Part shown: piece by piece, positions 46,030-57,437 of the stretch
Numbering within the stretch: the stretch's first letter is position 1
Layout: each line of letters opens with the position of its first letter
From: Dermacentor variabilis
Taxonomy: Eukaryota; Arthropoda; Arachnida; Ixodida; Ixodidae
Assembly: GCF_050947875.1 (NCBI RefSeq)
Contig: NC_134571.1
Coordinates: 223,706,024 to 223,770,023 of the forward strand
Direction of reading: 5' to 3'
Length of the DNA: 64,000 nt
Notes under the pieces: generated by a model
Told to the model about the DNA's origin: nothing
Databases searched by the model: none
The model's input: the letters and a program-made list of their open reading frames with translations, nothing else
Position numbers and translations under genes: made by a program

Positions 46030-48350
46030 ATCTCCTAACTGCCCTTCACTCATACGTTTCTCAATGGTCGCCGCATCAGAGTTCATCTTAGTGACACTTC
46101 CAGCGATGAAATAGGTCTGTTTTGTGGCGTGGCGCAGGGGAGTGTTTTAACTCCCTTTTATTTTACGTATCGCCTTATCTAGTCTCCCATGAATACCAAA
46201 CCATTTAACGCCACTGAAGATGTCTATTGATGCCGATGATATATGCATGATATCTGCTCCGGCTACCAGCAACGTCGCCTCGCACGAATAGCTCAAGGAG
46301 CAGTGAATGCCATTCAGGACCATTTGGCAACATTTCGTCTATCCCTATCAACATAGAAATTATCATTCATTCTATTTCCAGGAATTAAAAAAAACCCTAC
46401 TCGGTTGACGCTGAGTTAGGACCGATACCGGATTCAGCAAGTGAGAAACGTCCCATTTCTTGGCATTACCTTCTATCACCGGCTACTCTGGCGCCGCGCT
46501 GTTGACCGAGTTAAAAAATTAAATTATGGGGTTTTACGTGCCGAAACCACTGTGATTATTAGGCACACCGTAGTGGGGGACTCCGGAAGTTTGGACCACA
46601 TAGGGTCCTTTAATATGCACCTAAATCTAAGTACAAGAGAGTTTTCGTATTTTGTCTCTGTCAAAATGTGGCCGCCGTGGCCGGGATTCGATCTCGCGAC
46701 CTCGTGCTCAGCAGCACAACACAATATCCACTAAGCAATTGACCACGTTGTAACGTCATCGACGCAGAGGCTACATGCACTCAAGCGAGTCGCTGGCATA
46801 CGGTGGGGCAACTATCTGACGTCGATGCTACAGCTAGGCACATCATTGGTTACGAGTCGGATCCTACGCCAGCTACCTCTGTTATCACGCTCAGATAGGC
46901 AATACGAGTGCTTCGAAGCCACACGCAGAAGAGGTCTTCGAATGTTCCTGGGAGTCAGTGGGATTTAAATAGAAAGTGCTCCGTGAATCTGAGGAACGCC
47001 CTCTGTGACTTCATGCTTCCCAGCTTCCCATGGGTCATATAGTGCGTTTAAGTGAGTCTTCTCCCGGCAAAGCCATCTTAAGACATATAGGTAACACGCC
47101 GCCCTCATATTTTTTACGCAGGAGTAAGCACGCTTCGAGTGTTAGGATTGCCCTGCTCAAGACAGAGGAAAAAAGTGGACCCGCTTTGAACATTCGAAGA
47201 TGCTAAGTGCAACCTAAATGAACCAGGATTATAGTCAAAGAGCTGCTTTTACCTGCAGAAGCCAAGTCCATAGTTCTGGAACATTTAAGCACGACTTACC
47301 CGAATCACTTAGAAGTATGCACAATGGCTCTGTCAAAGTAGGCGAAGATCGCTGCGCAGCTCGTTCCTACATTCTCTCTGTGAGATGTACGTGGTCTGGC
47401 CGTGTAGACTCTATAGTCTCATCGACAGTTGAGGAAGGCGTGGAAATAGCTGCTGCTCTACATAAACTAAATACTTTGCCTCTACAGAATGTGTCTCTTC
47501 TTGCAGACTCAAAGGCTGCATTTCAGCGACACTATCGTAGTCTACCGTTCATCAAGTTCCTGCACAAGCCACTAGTCCTCGTGAAAGAACTCGCCAACAA
47601 AGGCTTCACAGTAAAGTTTCAGTGGATTCTATCATACATTGGCATTTCTGGAAATGAAAAAGCTCTTGCTCTTGCATGCGCAGCGCTCTATCGTCCTATA
47701 CTTAGTGGCAATGCCAGTAAGTGTAGTCAAGTTAACACATGTGACATTCGAAATTGCATTCGGCCACTTTTCGTCACTCCACAAATACCCTGCGTAACCA
47801 AGATAACAAGTCAAGAGGAAGCCTCACTTTGAAATCGAATACGGACTACATTAGCTCGTACACAAGAACGGTTATTTAAGAGGGGGCCCACCAATTCGCC
47901 GAACAGTACAGCGTGCGACTAGACAGGCGACATTGAACACTTTCTATAGTCGTGCCCAAAATACCAAGATGAAAGGGTCCCTGTTCTGGAGAGCGTACAA
48001 AGATAAAAAAATAGACCTTTCACATGAGTGCCTGCAACGCCTTGCGTTCCTCGAAGGATCAGTTATAGGCCGCAACGAAGCTTCATGTCTTATAGCATTT
48101 TTAAGAGATACTGGTTCGATGTATATGTGATGAAACACCGCAGTAATATTGTAAGATACCTTCGGGCGGAGCAATCACCAGCCTTGATTACTAGGTTAAG
48201 CCCGCCTGTACCTACAATGAACTACCACCCTCGCAACTCATTAAATCACGCGAACACCCAAAGTGCGGTGAATGAAATCGGCATGGCGCATTTGAAAAAT
48301 CTCCCAGGACAGAAACAAGCCCTTTTTTATGGACGAAATTAAGTCTGGGA
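46030..48350 (+). pseudogene. I-clade-like LINE: RT palm to C-terminus, SINE-interrupted
   Basis: The RT end reads LRHFLNGRRIRVHLSD-type sequence, then GLFCGVAQGSVLTP (46110-46150) and DADDICMIS (46233-46258). After the SINE it resumes with WGNYLTSMLQLGTSLVTSRI and RRGLRMFLGVSGI (46800-46970). RNase H (47217-47832, the longest open frame, 204 codons) has VSSTVEEGVEIAAALHKL, LLADSKAAF and SYIGISGNEKALALA; the first Asp (T-D-G-S) is HNGS. GDIEHFL.SCPKYQDERVP at 47925-47985 is the C-terminal zinc region, and coding continues to 48130. Several stops. Inactive. Confidence 0.8.
46513..46738 (-). mobile_element. Ruka: Ruka SINE nested in I-type LINE
   Basis: The minus-strand body has the order head (ttgcttagtggatattg), a B box in gatcgaatcccgg, the body, and the end ccccataatttaattttt. 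A degenerate target duplication ttgaccgagtt / ttgaccacgtt lies at 46502-46512 and 46739-46749. LINE coding continues on both sides. Confidence 0.93.
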
Positions 48351-49440
48351 AGAATAGCATTTATCTTCGCCGTGGCGTTTCTGAACTGTCAATGCCATAA
48401 CCAAACCAGGTAAAGCAGCACATGCCATCTAAAATGTATGACCAGTCTAGCTTACATCTTTCCTTTTTAAGGTATCAGAAACAGTGCTAAGCATAATATT
48501 TATGTTGCACTGTGAATAGAACCAGACACATGAACATTCGCAAATAAGCTTCCGAGCAGGTCTCTCCACTCACGACAGGCTCCTTACCCTTAAGGAAAGA
48601 GTATGGGAGCGAATGTGTGCTCATACACGAGCCGTTGTCGGAATCGACTCATTGAAGGGTTCTTTAAAGTCCGCGCATTTCGAATGCGCATTGGTCAGTG
48701 CTGCAACCCGGCATAGCCAAACCACCTGGCATTGTGATAGCCAGAAATGTTTTTGGAATGTACGGGAGGGGGTGGGTGGACACGCGCTGGCCCGGGGATG
48801 GGGAAGGTGAGGGGCGCTTTCCAGGCCATATGCTAACACAATCTTCTTTGGTGGGGGGCGGGCACGGTGTGTCATCCGCTGCCATGTGAGTGCCCCTCAA
48901 TGATCTGTCATAGCACCAACGTTAATCAACCTTGCTATGCGCACCTTGCCCAAGATGTTGAACACCACACCGCCAATCATGACTGAAGTCTCAGTGGGAC
49001 AGCAGGAACAAGCTCTACAGAACACTGTCGGCTTTATATAAACATATTGTATTTGCAGAACTTACATGTTTACATAAAAGACATAATATTTACGTAATTT
49101 GTTAAATAACGACATAATAAAAAAATCCCATGTTGCCTAGAGGCGTACGTTTTTCTCCGAAGAGAAGTTGGAAACATGACTTTAAGAGAAGTCACATATG
49201 GGGATAAAGTTTTATCAAATGAGGCGCTTGACCATTGTTTTTTAATTACCTTGTCTGCAGGACTAATGGATGTACGTTTTACCGCCTGCTACGGAAAATG
49301 ACGTATTTATTGCTTTGATTTCTATGAATAACAGTGGACGTTGTGTTGTTAAAGGATTTGAGATCAAGCCAATTAACACGTCCTGGACTTGATTTTGCCT
49401 GCATTAGCAGACATTTTAACTTAATATTCTCCAACGAAAA
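48351..49440. other. No feature seen
   Basis: Noncoding. A G-rich stretch with gggagggggtgggtgg is at 48765-48780. ORFs at 48613-48900 overlap on both strands without motif. Confidence 0.5.
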
Positions 49441-49665
49441 AACTTCAGGTTGCGGAGGTAATAGTTTTGGAAAAAGGTGGTGATAAAAACGCGTTAAAAA
49501 ACTACCAACCCATATCGGTGTTGCCCATTCTTTCTAAAGGTATAAAAAAACTGCTACATGTCCGGTCGAAATCATTTCTAATGAAGCACAAGCTGATCAC
49601 CAGTACGCAGCATGGCGTTGTGAAAGGGCAGTCGACAGAAACTGCCTTATTTAATAAAAAAGAGT
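49441..49665 (+). pseudogene. CR1/jockey-like LINE RT fragment
   Basis: VIVLEKGGDKNALKNYQPIS, then VLPILSKGIKKLLHVRSKSF and STQHGVVKGQSTETALF match the RT finger blocks (K-x-G-D, N-Y-R-P-I-S-x-L-P, Q-x-G-F-x-x-G-x-S-T-E). It stops abruptly at 49665 where a Tigger-like element is inserted. No LINE sequence was recognised beyond it. Confidence 0.75.
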
Positions 49666-49667
49666 TA

Positions 49668-50430
49668 CAGTAAACTCTCAGTTGTACGAACGTTGGTTTA
49701 TCGAATATTTCAGAATAACGAACTTTTTAAAAATCCCCGGCAGTTTTCTTATAGATTCTATGCAAAAATGTTTCACTTAAACGAATTTCGGAACAGTCAA
49801 TATTTCAGTTCACGAACTCGCTCAAAGGACCAAGGCTTATTTTTACGTTATTTTTACGACAGGCAATGTAACGTCGCTGGCGCTACAGCGCCCCTGGGGC
49901 AAAGCGGCGGCGCGGAAAACGAACAGCAACGAGGCATGGCCTCCGAGATTGCCCGCACAAAACGAGCGAGCACGTAATCTCGGAGGCCATGAACAAAGTA
50001 ACATCGCCGAGCCAGTTTCAAGGCCTATAACTCCAGCTGAGGTTGTAGGGTACATTGGAAAGTTGAGAGACTGTGTCTCAACAGCAAACTGTGCCAGAAG
50101 TGTACAAAAACATTCACTCCTTGAACAGTTCTCTTACTTCGTGTGCTTTAAATTTACAAGTGCAGAAGAAGATTACAGATTTTTTTCTAAGTGAGAAAGG
50201 CAGCATTAGAACTGCTATGAACCTTGTACTTGCTGATATGTACAAATTTCATTTCACACATTTCTAACACTATGGATGCCATGTCTTTTTCTCAATGAAT
50301 TGCACTTCAAGCTTTCGACTCTGTATGCCACGTCTTATGTTGGTCTAGTGAATATTCAGTTTAGTGAATTTTCAGTTAAGTGAACTATTTCCTTCGATCC
50401 CTTGAAGTTCACTCAAGTGAGAGTTCACTG
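49668..50430 (+). mobile_element. Tigger/pogo-like deletion derivative
   Basis: 763 bp. Terminal inverted repeats are cagtaaactctca at the left and, in reverse complement, cagtgaactctca at the right, with TA on both sides (49666-49667 and 50431-50432). This is the pattern of pogo/Tigger DNA transposons of the Tc1-mariner group. Inside, NLQVQKKITDFF near 50150-50190 resembles the end of Tigger transposases. The catalytic part is deleted, so the element could only have moved with an outside transposase. Confidence 0.82.
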
Positions 50431-50879
50431 TATACTGCAGTCATCGAAACAGCAATTATGCACGCTGGGTGTCTGTTGATCACGTTAAGACACCCGATTA
50501 GGTAAACCATGCTAGACTACTCCACAAACTAGAACATTGTGGTTTTTGTGGCGTCTCTCTTTAACTAATACAATCAAATCCGCAATACCATAGGCAACAA
50601 GCAATCGTAGACAGATACATGTCCAACTTAGAGCCAGTTCCCACAGGTCGGCCACAAGGAAGTGTCATGGAGCCTCAGCTTTTATTGTGTTTATCTTAAG
50701 TCTTATGCTTAGTTACTGAGTTACCAGTACGCTCCCCTCAGGAACCGATCACCGCGTCGCTACAGGGGAAACTAGGAACCACGACTTCTGGGGGTGACGT
50801 TGTTTTCCAACGAACATTTGAAGAACCTCCCTCTACGCAACGACCCGACAACACTCGTTTAGGTTTTGTCTTTCTTTTC

Positions 50880-51850
50880 CGACACTAATAAGAATGTTTC
50901 TGCCGACATCGCCGTATTTGTTCATAATATTGCTGTTACTTCCCTCGCCGACACCGGTGCCGATTATTCAGTTACGAGTGGCGCACTGGCACTAATTTGA
51001 GGAAAGGGGCCACGCCATGGCAAGCTGCGCACGGCAGGTGGACATCTGGCGATGCCAACTAATGTACACGGCACGTATGCGAATCCGTGCGTCGGCGTTC
51101 GCGTAGTCTTTCCCCACGTTACCTGTGTGCTCCCGCCCAATAATCTTTCGAATAGACTTTCTTCGTGAATACGGCGCAATCATTGGCCTACGTGAGTGTG
51201 TGTTGTTCCACTCCCGAAGCTAACAACACCCAATTACCGAAGACAGCTCTACGTGTGTTCGATGAATCTGTGACTTTGCCCCCTCGAAGCAGCTTTGTTG
51301 GTGGGGAGCGTGAACAGGACGCCCCTGACGCTGTAATTGTGCAGGCAAATTTGTCTTTCCTTCTTGCATGCCATACCTGTGTTGCCCGAGGCGTTATTCA
51401 GCCTAGAAACAAACAAGCCCACTGGTCACGGCTCGTCACAAACTTCAGTGAGGAATATCGTCATCCTACAAGCCATTGCATACTTTTGCGAAATTTCTCA
51501 CGTCCATGGTCCGCCAATATTCGCTCCTCTTGCGCAGTACGACAGTTCTGTGACGGCGTTCGCGAGCACCCTCGATGTAAGCCCAATCTTACCATCATCA
51601 CAACGAGAAAGCCTTCTGGATGTGTTCGGTTCTTTCTAAGATTGTTTCACTACAACAACGAAGGTTAACCAGACGCCTATTGCACAGAATCGCAGCATTA
51701 CCGAACCTACCGACAACATGCCTACACGCCATGCGCAAATCGTCGACAACGCCGCCTGTCGCAAAGGCTGCGAAGCGCAGGCGGGCGAGCACTGTTCTCG
51801 TCAGCCCCTATGCTAGTGCTGTAATGTTAGCGTTCTTGATCGTGATTTAA
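50880..51850 (+). pseudogene. Ty3/gypsy element E: protease and linker
   Basis: NVSADIAVFVHNIAVTSLAD followed by TGADYSVTSGALAL (50900-50995) keeps the Asp-Thr-Gly site at about 50950. After a stop, LRTAGGHLAMPTNVHGTYAN and VLPPNNLS continue the domain. After a frame change, TALRVFDESVTLPPRSSFVG (51240 onward) and RLVTNFSEEYRH form the linker to RT. The frame at 51165-51668 is the longest open part. The sequence then loses similarity near 51850. RT resumes at about 54200 on the same strand. Confidence 0.75.
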
Positions 51851-52127
51851 CGCTTTTGTAAGCCTTCAGAGATGTCCTGAAACAACTGTTTCATAGTTGG
51901 GTGCTTTAACACGTACTAAAACTCTCCAGGCACACATTTAGTTTTCGGAGCTGCTTCACGAGCAAGGGCGACGGCGGTGCTGGATCGCTGCTGTTAGACT
52001 AACTAGGTAAGCAATCGCGCTTTGTTTATCGCAGTTTTAGAGCGATTACTATTTTCATTTTTTGTTTGATGCCACTGCGCCTTTAGAGAACGCTTCCGCG
52101 TGTAAACTTGGATTAGGTAATGGGGTT

Positions 52128-52352
52128 AAAATTAAGTTATGGGGTTTTACATCCCAAAACCCTTTTCTGATTATGATGCACGCCGTAGTCGGGGACTCCG
52201 CCAATTTTGACTACCTGGGGTTTTTAACGTGTGCCTAAATCATGTACACGGGTGTTTTCGCATTTCGCCCCCATCTAAATGCGGCCGCCGTGGCCAGGAT
52301 TCGATCCCGCGACCTCGTGCTTAGCAGCCCAACACCATAGCCACTAAGCAAA
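52128..52352 (-). mobile_element. Ruka: Ruka SINE copy
   Basis: Minus strand: head ttgcttagtggctatggtgttggg, B box gggatcgaatcctgg, body gatgggggcgaaatgcg.., end ccccataacttaatttta. All parts are in order. Adjacent to a second copy 10 bp away. Confidence 0.93.
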
Positions 52353-52361
52353 GACGACTGG

Positions 52362-52589
52362 TGATTATGAGGTTTTACGTGCCAAAACCACGATTTGATT
52401 ATGAGGCTCGCCGTAGTGAAGGATTGCAGAAATTTGTACCACCTGGGATCTTTAACGTGAACCTCAATTTAATTATAGGGGGTGCTTTCGCATTTTGCCT
52501 CCCTCGAAATGCCGCTGCCGGGGCGGTATTCGATCCCGCGACCTCGTGCTTAATAGGCCAACACCATAACCATTAATCAACCACGGCGG
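52362..52589 (-). mobile_element. Ruka: Ruka SINE copy, more diverged
   Basis: Minus strand: head ccgccgtggttgattaatgg, B box near 52531, body aggcaaaatgcgaaagcacc and end cgtaaaacctcataatc. Same orientation as its neighbour but clearly more diverged, so the pair is two separate insertions and not a duplication. Confidence 0.9.
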
Positions 52590-54100
52590 ATCGTTTAAAC
52601 GTGGTCGCCTCGTCGACAGTCCAGGCGATGTAATCAAGGTTAGGCCGTTGTTACTGATGAGATGCGTTGCCCCCCTTTGTTTAAAGAAACAAAAGAAAGA
52701 TGCGGAAAGCTAAGACAGAGAATGCGGAGCGAAGCTGTGAAGCGTTCATTGTGTTTAGACGCTTTGAACAAAGGACTCCTGTTAAAAAGCAGGTGATGGC
52801 GACTTCATAAAAGCGACTCGCAATCACCCATGCGTTGCACGGTATCGGCTGTTGCTGAACCTATCGATGGCGCTGAAATACGACCAGCGGTGTAGAATCA
52901 GCTGCTTGTTTAATACAACCTGGCGTCTGTGAGCATTAAATGCTTTTCACAGGGCACTCAACCTCGTTTTGAATGACTCTTGATATCACTTCGCGGTCAT
53001 GGGAAACGCCTTAACTTCGAAGCACTGATGTCTGCAACTAATGCATATTTACTTTACCTCACTTTGTCATGCGTTGTGGTCAATTCTGAAACGTTCATGT
53101 TTCTTTCTTTTGTTATTTGTTTTCTTGCTAGTGGCGCTAGCTAGTGCTTGATGTCTTTTTCTTCTTTTGCATGAAATGGGTCAATACATGTTCATGTTGC
53201 TTCGCTGTAGTTGTCTCTGCCTTGAAAAAATGACTTCAATGTAGCACGTGGTTTACAAGAAATATTTAATGACATGCTTTGTATTCGCTTTCAAATACTA
53301 ATACTGTGTCAACGTACTACTGAACTATTTAAAAGAGTGCTGCGTTTGCTATTCAGACTCGGGACACTACAGCAGGCGATCCAACATGCGGTTTAATTCT
53401 GCATTTGGGTGCGACGGTGAGACTAGTAAAAATGGTGGTGACACTTGAAAGTAACACAACATGTCAAAGCAATATGCTCTTGACTGACTAGGGAAGAAAA
53501 TTTTCAGCTACGGCATCTTCCAATATCTAACTCGCGCGCTGTCGTGAAATCATCGAAACGCTCAGCTTGTTTAACGATGGAACATGTGAACTCCACGCTG
53601 TGCAGACAATGCTAAGACGAAAGCATAAAAACAGTCAACCTTTGATTATTGCCGGGGTCCTGTATGCACAGTTTTCTCAAGCTCGCCGTCGTGCTGTTTT
53701 GCAAGCGTTACCGTCGCTGGCGTCTCACGTGGCCGCACCTGTACGAACCACTCACAACATCAACAGCACTCGTAGGTGCAACGGCGCTCCCTCAACCTAC
53801 TATAAAAATACATGGCACGTAGACAAAGCAAGTGTGGGCATAAAGAACGTCGGTTTACGGGCCAACAAATAAAGCTATTAGCGGCCGGGGCGTTATAATG
53901 AAGGCGGCATACTGGCGATGAGCGCCACTTCGTTGGCAAGCTTGTCTGCATCAAGCACTTGGCGCGTAAGGAGATTATGTCACCCCAGACAGCCGTGAAG
54001 TCGGACGGATGTATACCATCGTACAGTGCGATTTCCTTGCACCCACTGAAACCGCGGCAGTAGCTACCTAAGACGCGCACAACCCTCAAAGCCCACGCAA
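52590..54100. other. No gene seen
   Basis: Noncoding sequence separating the two halves of Ty3 element E. ORFs at 53567-53872 (+) and 53760-54164 (-) overlap and have no motif. Confidence 0.45.
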
Positions 54101-56765
54101 TGACTTCAGTCACGCCTGCAGTGGAAGCAGGCGTCTCCGGCACGAGGCCCGCCGGGGGTTCCAAGCCCCGCCGCTACGCGACTTACAGTGTCTGCGCGTG
54201 GCGTATAGGGTGTCGCAAACAGAAGGAGACGCGTCGCCAAGTGCAGCAGATGCTTACAAACGACGTCATCCAGCCATCGACCAGTTTCTTTACTAATACA
54301 ACTAGCTTTGCCAATTGTGTTAGTAAAGAAGAAAGATGGTAGCTTGCGCATTTGCGTCGATTACCGAAGATTGAATAAGATGGACAAAGAAAGACGTTTA
54401 TTCTCTGCCCCGGATAGATGGCCCCTTGCATCGTATATTGAACGCTCGATGCTTTTCTTGCATGGGTTTACGCAGTGCCTATTGGCAAATCGCAGTTGAC
54501 GCGCGTGATCTCGAAAAGACAGCTTTTATTACTCCCGATGTTCTCTACAAGTTCAAGGTCCTTCCTTTTGGGTTATGCTCGGCGCCAGCTACTTTTCAAA
54601 GAATGATCTACACCGTTATTTCTGGGCTGAAATGGCAATCGCGTCTCGTTTACCTAGACGACGTGGTGGTCTTTTCGGACATGTTTGAACGTACATCCAG
54701 CGTCTGCAGACGGGACAATTCAAATGGCTGGACATCCTCTAAAATGCGAGAAAGCTCATTTTGTATACGAAGAAGTGAAGTTTCTTGGTTACGTTGTGAG
54801 CCACGCCGGCAACCGCACAGAACCTGAAAGAACGAGCGCTGTCGCCACATTTCCCGTACCAACGAATAGGAGTGATCTCCTCCAATTTCTAGTGCTCCGT
54901 GCCTACTAGCGACGCTTTGGCAAAAATTTTTCTAAAGCTGCTGAACCCCTCAAGCAACTTTCGAAAGGAGACGTCCGGTTTGTTTGGGGTCCGGATCAGC
55001 GCCACACCTTCGATACCCTCCGAAACCTTCTCCAGGCTGCACCTGTACTCGTTTACTTCGACGAGAACGCCGACACGGAACGCGCACAGACGCCAGCGAC
55101 GTTGGACTTCGAGATGTCTTGGTTCAGTCGCAAAATGGCATCGAGCGTCTGTTTGACTGTGGGAGCGGCATGTTATCCGCTGCCGAGAAAATCTGCTGTG
55201 CAACAGAAAAATAATGCTTAACGACTGTCTGGGCCATAACAAAGTTTCGGTCATATTAGTGCGGTCGTCCACTCAGAGTAGTCGCCGATCACCATTCTCT
55301 TTGCTGGCTCGCGAATCTCAGAGATCCCTCAGGTCGCCTGGCATGATGGAGCCTTCGACCACAAGAATTTGGCGTCACCATCATTCACAAGCCAGGACGC
55401 AAACACACCAACGCTGATTGTCTCTCACGTGCAGCAATCGGAAGTCCCCACGCTGACCTTGAAGAGGACGACACTTCTCTTTTTGCCGTATCAGAACTGA
55501 CATCGCTCAACAACAACACGACGACTTGGAGCTCAACCGGCTTATTAACTACCTGGAAGGGCCCGCGTCAAGTATTCCTCGCTGTTTCACGCGCTCGCTA
55601 GCTTCCTTTTGTTTCCGGAATAGCGTGCTTTGCAAGAACAACTTTGACCATATGGAAGCTACATGCCTGCTAATTGCGCCAACCTCGCTTCATGACAATA
55701 TTTTACGTGCCAATAACGACGAGCCATCGTCCGGACACCTGGGCTACACACGCGCGTTGGAAGACATTCACCGCTATTACTACTGGCCACGTCTCGCAAA
55801 GACTGTGAAGCAGTACGCTCGCACATGTTGCGACTGCCAACGACCTAAGACTCCACCTTTACGGCCAGCAGGACTTCTGTAACCAATAGCCACACCATAG
55901 ACGCCATTTCATCAGGTTGGTATGGATTTGATAGGATAATACCCCAAGTCCTCGCCCGAAAATTAGTGGGTTGTGGTTGCTACTGATTACCTAACACGGT
56001 ACAGCAAAATAAAGACACTCTCAAAAGCTACCGCAGCAAACGTTGCCATATTTTTCTTGCACAGCATCGTTCTCCGTCACGGAGCGCCAGCGGTCGTCAT
56101 TACTGACCGTAGCATAGCTTTCACCGCAGAGATGCTACAGAAAGTCTCGAGGCTAAGTGGCGCCGCACATCGGAAAACGACAGCTTAGAACCCCCAAGCA
56201 AATTGACTGACCGAACGCCTGAAGAAAACGATCGCGAATATGCTACCAATGTATGTAGTCATTGACCACAAGAACTGGGACAATATCCTTCCTTACGTCA
56301 CTTTTTCGTACAATACCAGAATTTAAAAAAATACAGAATTAACCCCTTTCCACTTAGCCAATGGTCGAGAGGTCACCACGATGCTCGATACCATGCTCCT
56401 TCCGAAAAACTTTAAAAAAACTTGCGAAAAACTTGTTTCACACGGATGCTGCTATGTCCGCCCAGCGCACCGAGGAGGCCCGTCAACTCGCGTGCTGCCG
56501 TAATCACTGTCGCGCAACTATAGACGCACGCCACTGCCACCTTCGTTACCGCGAGGTTACCTACGATCCTGGTGAGGAAGTGTGGGTGCGGACCCCCATC
56601 CGACAGCGCGGCCGGTCCGAAAAGTTGCTACGTCGCTAGTTCATTCTCTACAAGGTTGTACAGCGACTCAGCGACGTTAACTACGAGGTTCTGCCAGAAA
56701 GCACCTCTACAAATTCCCGTCGCTTTTTTCAAACTGATGTCATTTATGTTTCAGGACGAACCATA
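54101..56765 (+). pseudogene. pol: Ty3/gypsy element E: decayed RT, RNase H, integrase
   Basis: RT begins with QVQQMLTNDVIQPSTS (54240) and LPIVLVKKKDGSLRICVDYR (54310), then LRSAYWQIAVDARDLEKTAF, LPFGLCSAPATFQRM and VYLDDVVVFSD (54640-54680), so the catalytic YLDD survives. RNase H is scattered over 54900-55440 (FVWGPDQRHTFDTL-like pieces in frame 3). Integrase has SSGHLGYTRALEDIHRYYYW and ARTCCDCQR (55730-55840; the second His and both Cys of the zinc site), then VATDYLTRYSKIKTL and LRHGAPAVVITDR (55970-56110). The C-terminus runs to about 56740. At least ten frame changes or stops. This is the oldest Ty3 copy here. Confidence 0.88.
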
Positions 56766-56766
56766 T

Positions 56767-56914
56767 TGTTACGAAGAGTTGTGAAGAAATGGTTTTATTT
56801 ACAGGAGATGAACGATGATCGTAGCGTGATCGTAGCGCAGTCCGGCCTCTCAAAATCTTCGTTCTCCTCGTCTTCTCTTCTTTCTTCTCGTACCTGCCTT
56901 TCGTATCCGTTACA
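56767..56914 (-). repeat. LTR-like sequence, possibly solo
   Basis: 148 bp, tgttacgaagag...ccgttaca, with inverted TG..CA ends. The plus strand has ggttttatttacagg, which is an AATAAA signal on the minus strand and resembles the antisense reading of the LTR at 15610. It may therefore be a minus-strand solo LTR and not the 3' LTR of element E that precedes it. Confidence 0.4.
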
Positions 56915-57189
56915 TTTCCCCGCGAGCAAACGAATCCCGTGGGGTGAGTCAGGATGGACAAGCAGGGTAGAAAGCCTTCAGGCGAGCAATAAGACTACCA
57001 GCAGTAAAACAACGCTGACTAACAACCAAGTGTCCTTATTATTTCAGTCAGCATATATATACTCCGCCGCTATCTCAAAGCACTGACTCAAAAGAAATTC
57101 AGCATTTGCAGGGGAGAAAAATGCAATTAGTGCAAAGAAAGGCAATCTCCTTCGGAAGGAGCGAAATAGAGGGAGCGCTTACACATGCT

Positions 57190-57393
57190 GCGCCGCTAAC
57201 ATGAATGTGGAAAGCTTCGGAAATAAGACATGTGTGGTCATCGGGGTATTTTCACATCTTTAAAAGACGGCTTGCACCCGCATTCAAAGCAATGCAGTGA
57301 TAACTGACTATCTCTAGCTTGTTTTTGAACTTTCTTTGAGTGTTCGCGCATGCGGTCACTGATGCACCACCCCGTTTGGCCGATTTAAAAACG
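57190..57393 (-). pseudogene. Older Penelope-like element, GIY-YIG distal part
   Basis: Minus strand: IGQTGWCISDRMREHSKKVQ, then LSLHCFECGCKPSFK. This is the R-x-x-E-H core and the H-C-x-x-C-G-C-x-P-x-F motif of Penelope nucleases. It is cut at 57394 by the young PLE. The proximal part lies at 61175-61500. Confidence 0.8.
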
Positions 57394-57437
57394 CTTGCAT
57401 GAACGAGAAAAGACGGAGAATGCGGGAGATGGCAATT

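Noticed and set aside
45078..48350. Twin-priming inversion of one LINE
   Set aside because: Both halves contain the same RT segment (QGSVL to YADD), which a single twin-primed insertion would not duplicate.
52128..52589. Tandem duplication of one SINE
   Set aside because: The two copies differ too much from each other and each has its own head and end.
53760..54164. 134-codon minus ORF as a gene
   Set aside because: It overlaps the start of decayed plus-strand Ty3 RT and another ORF, and has no motif.
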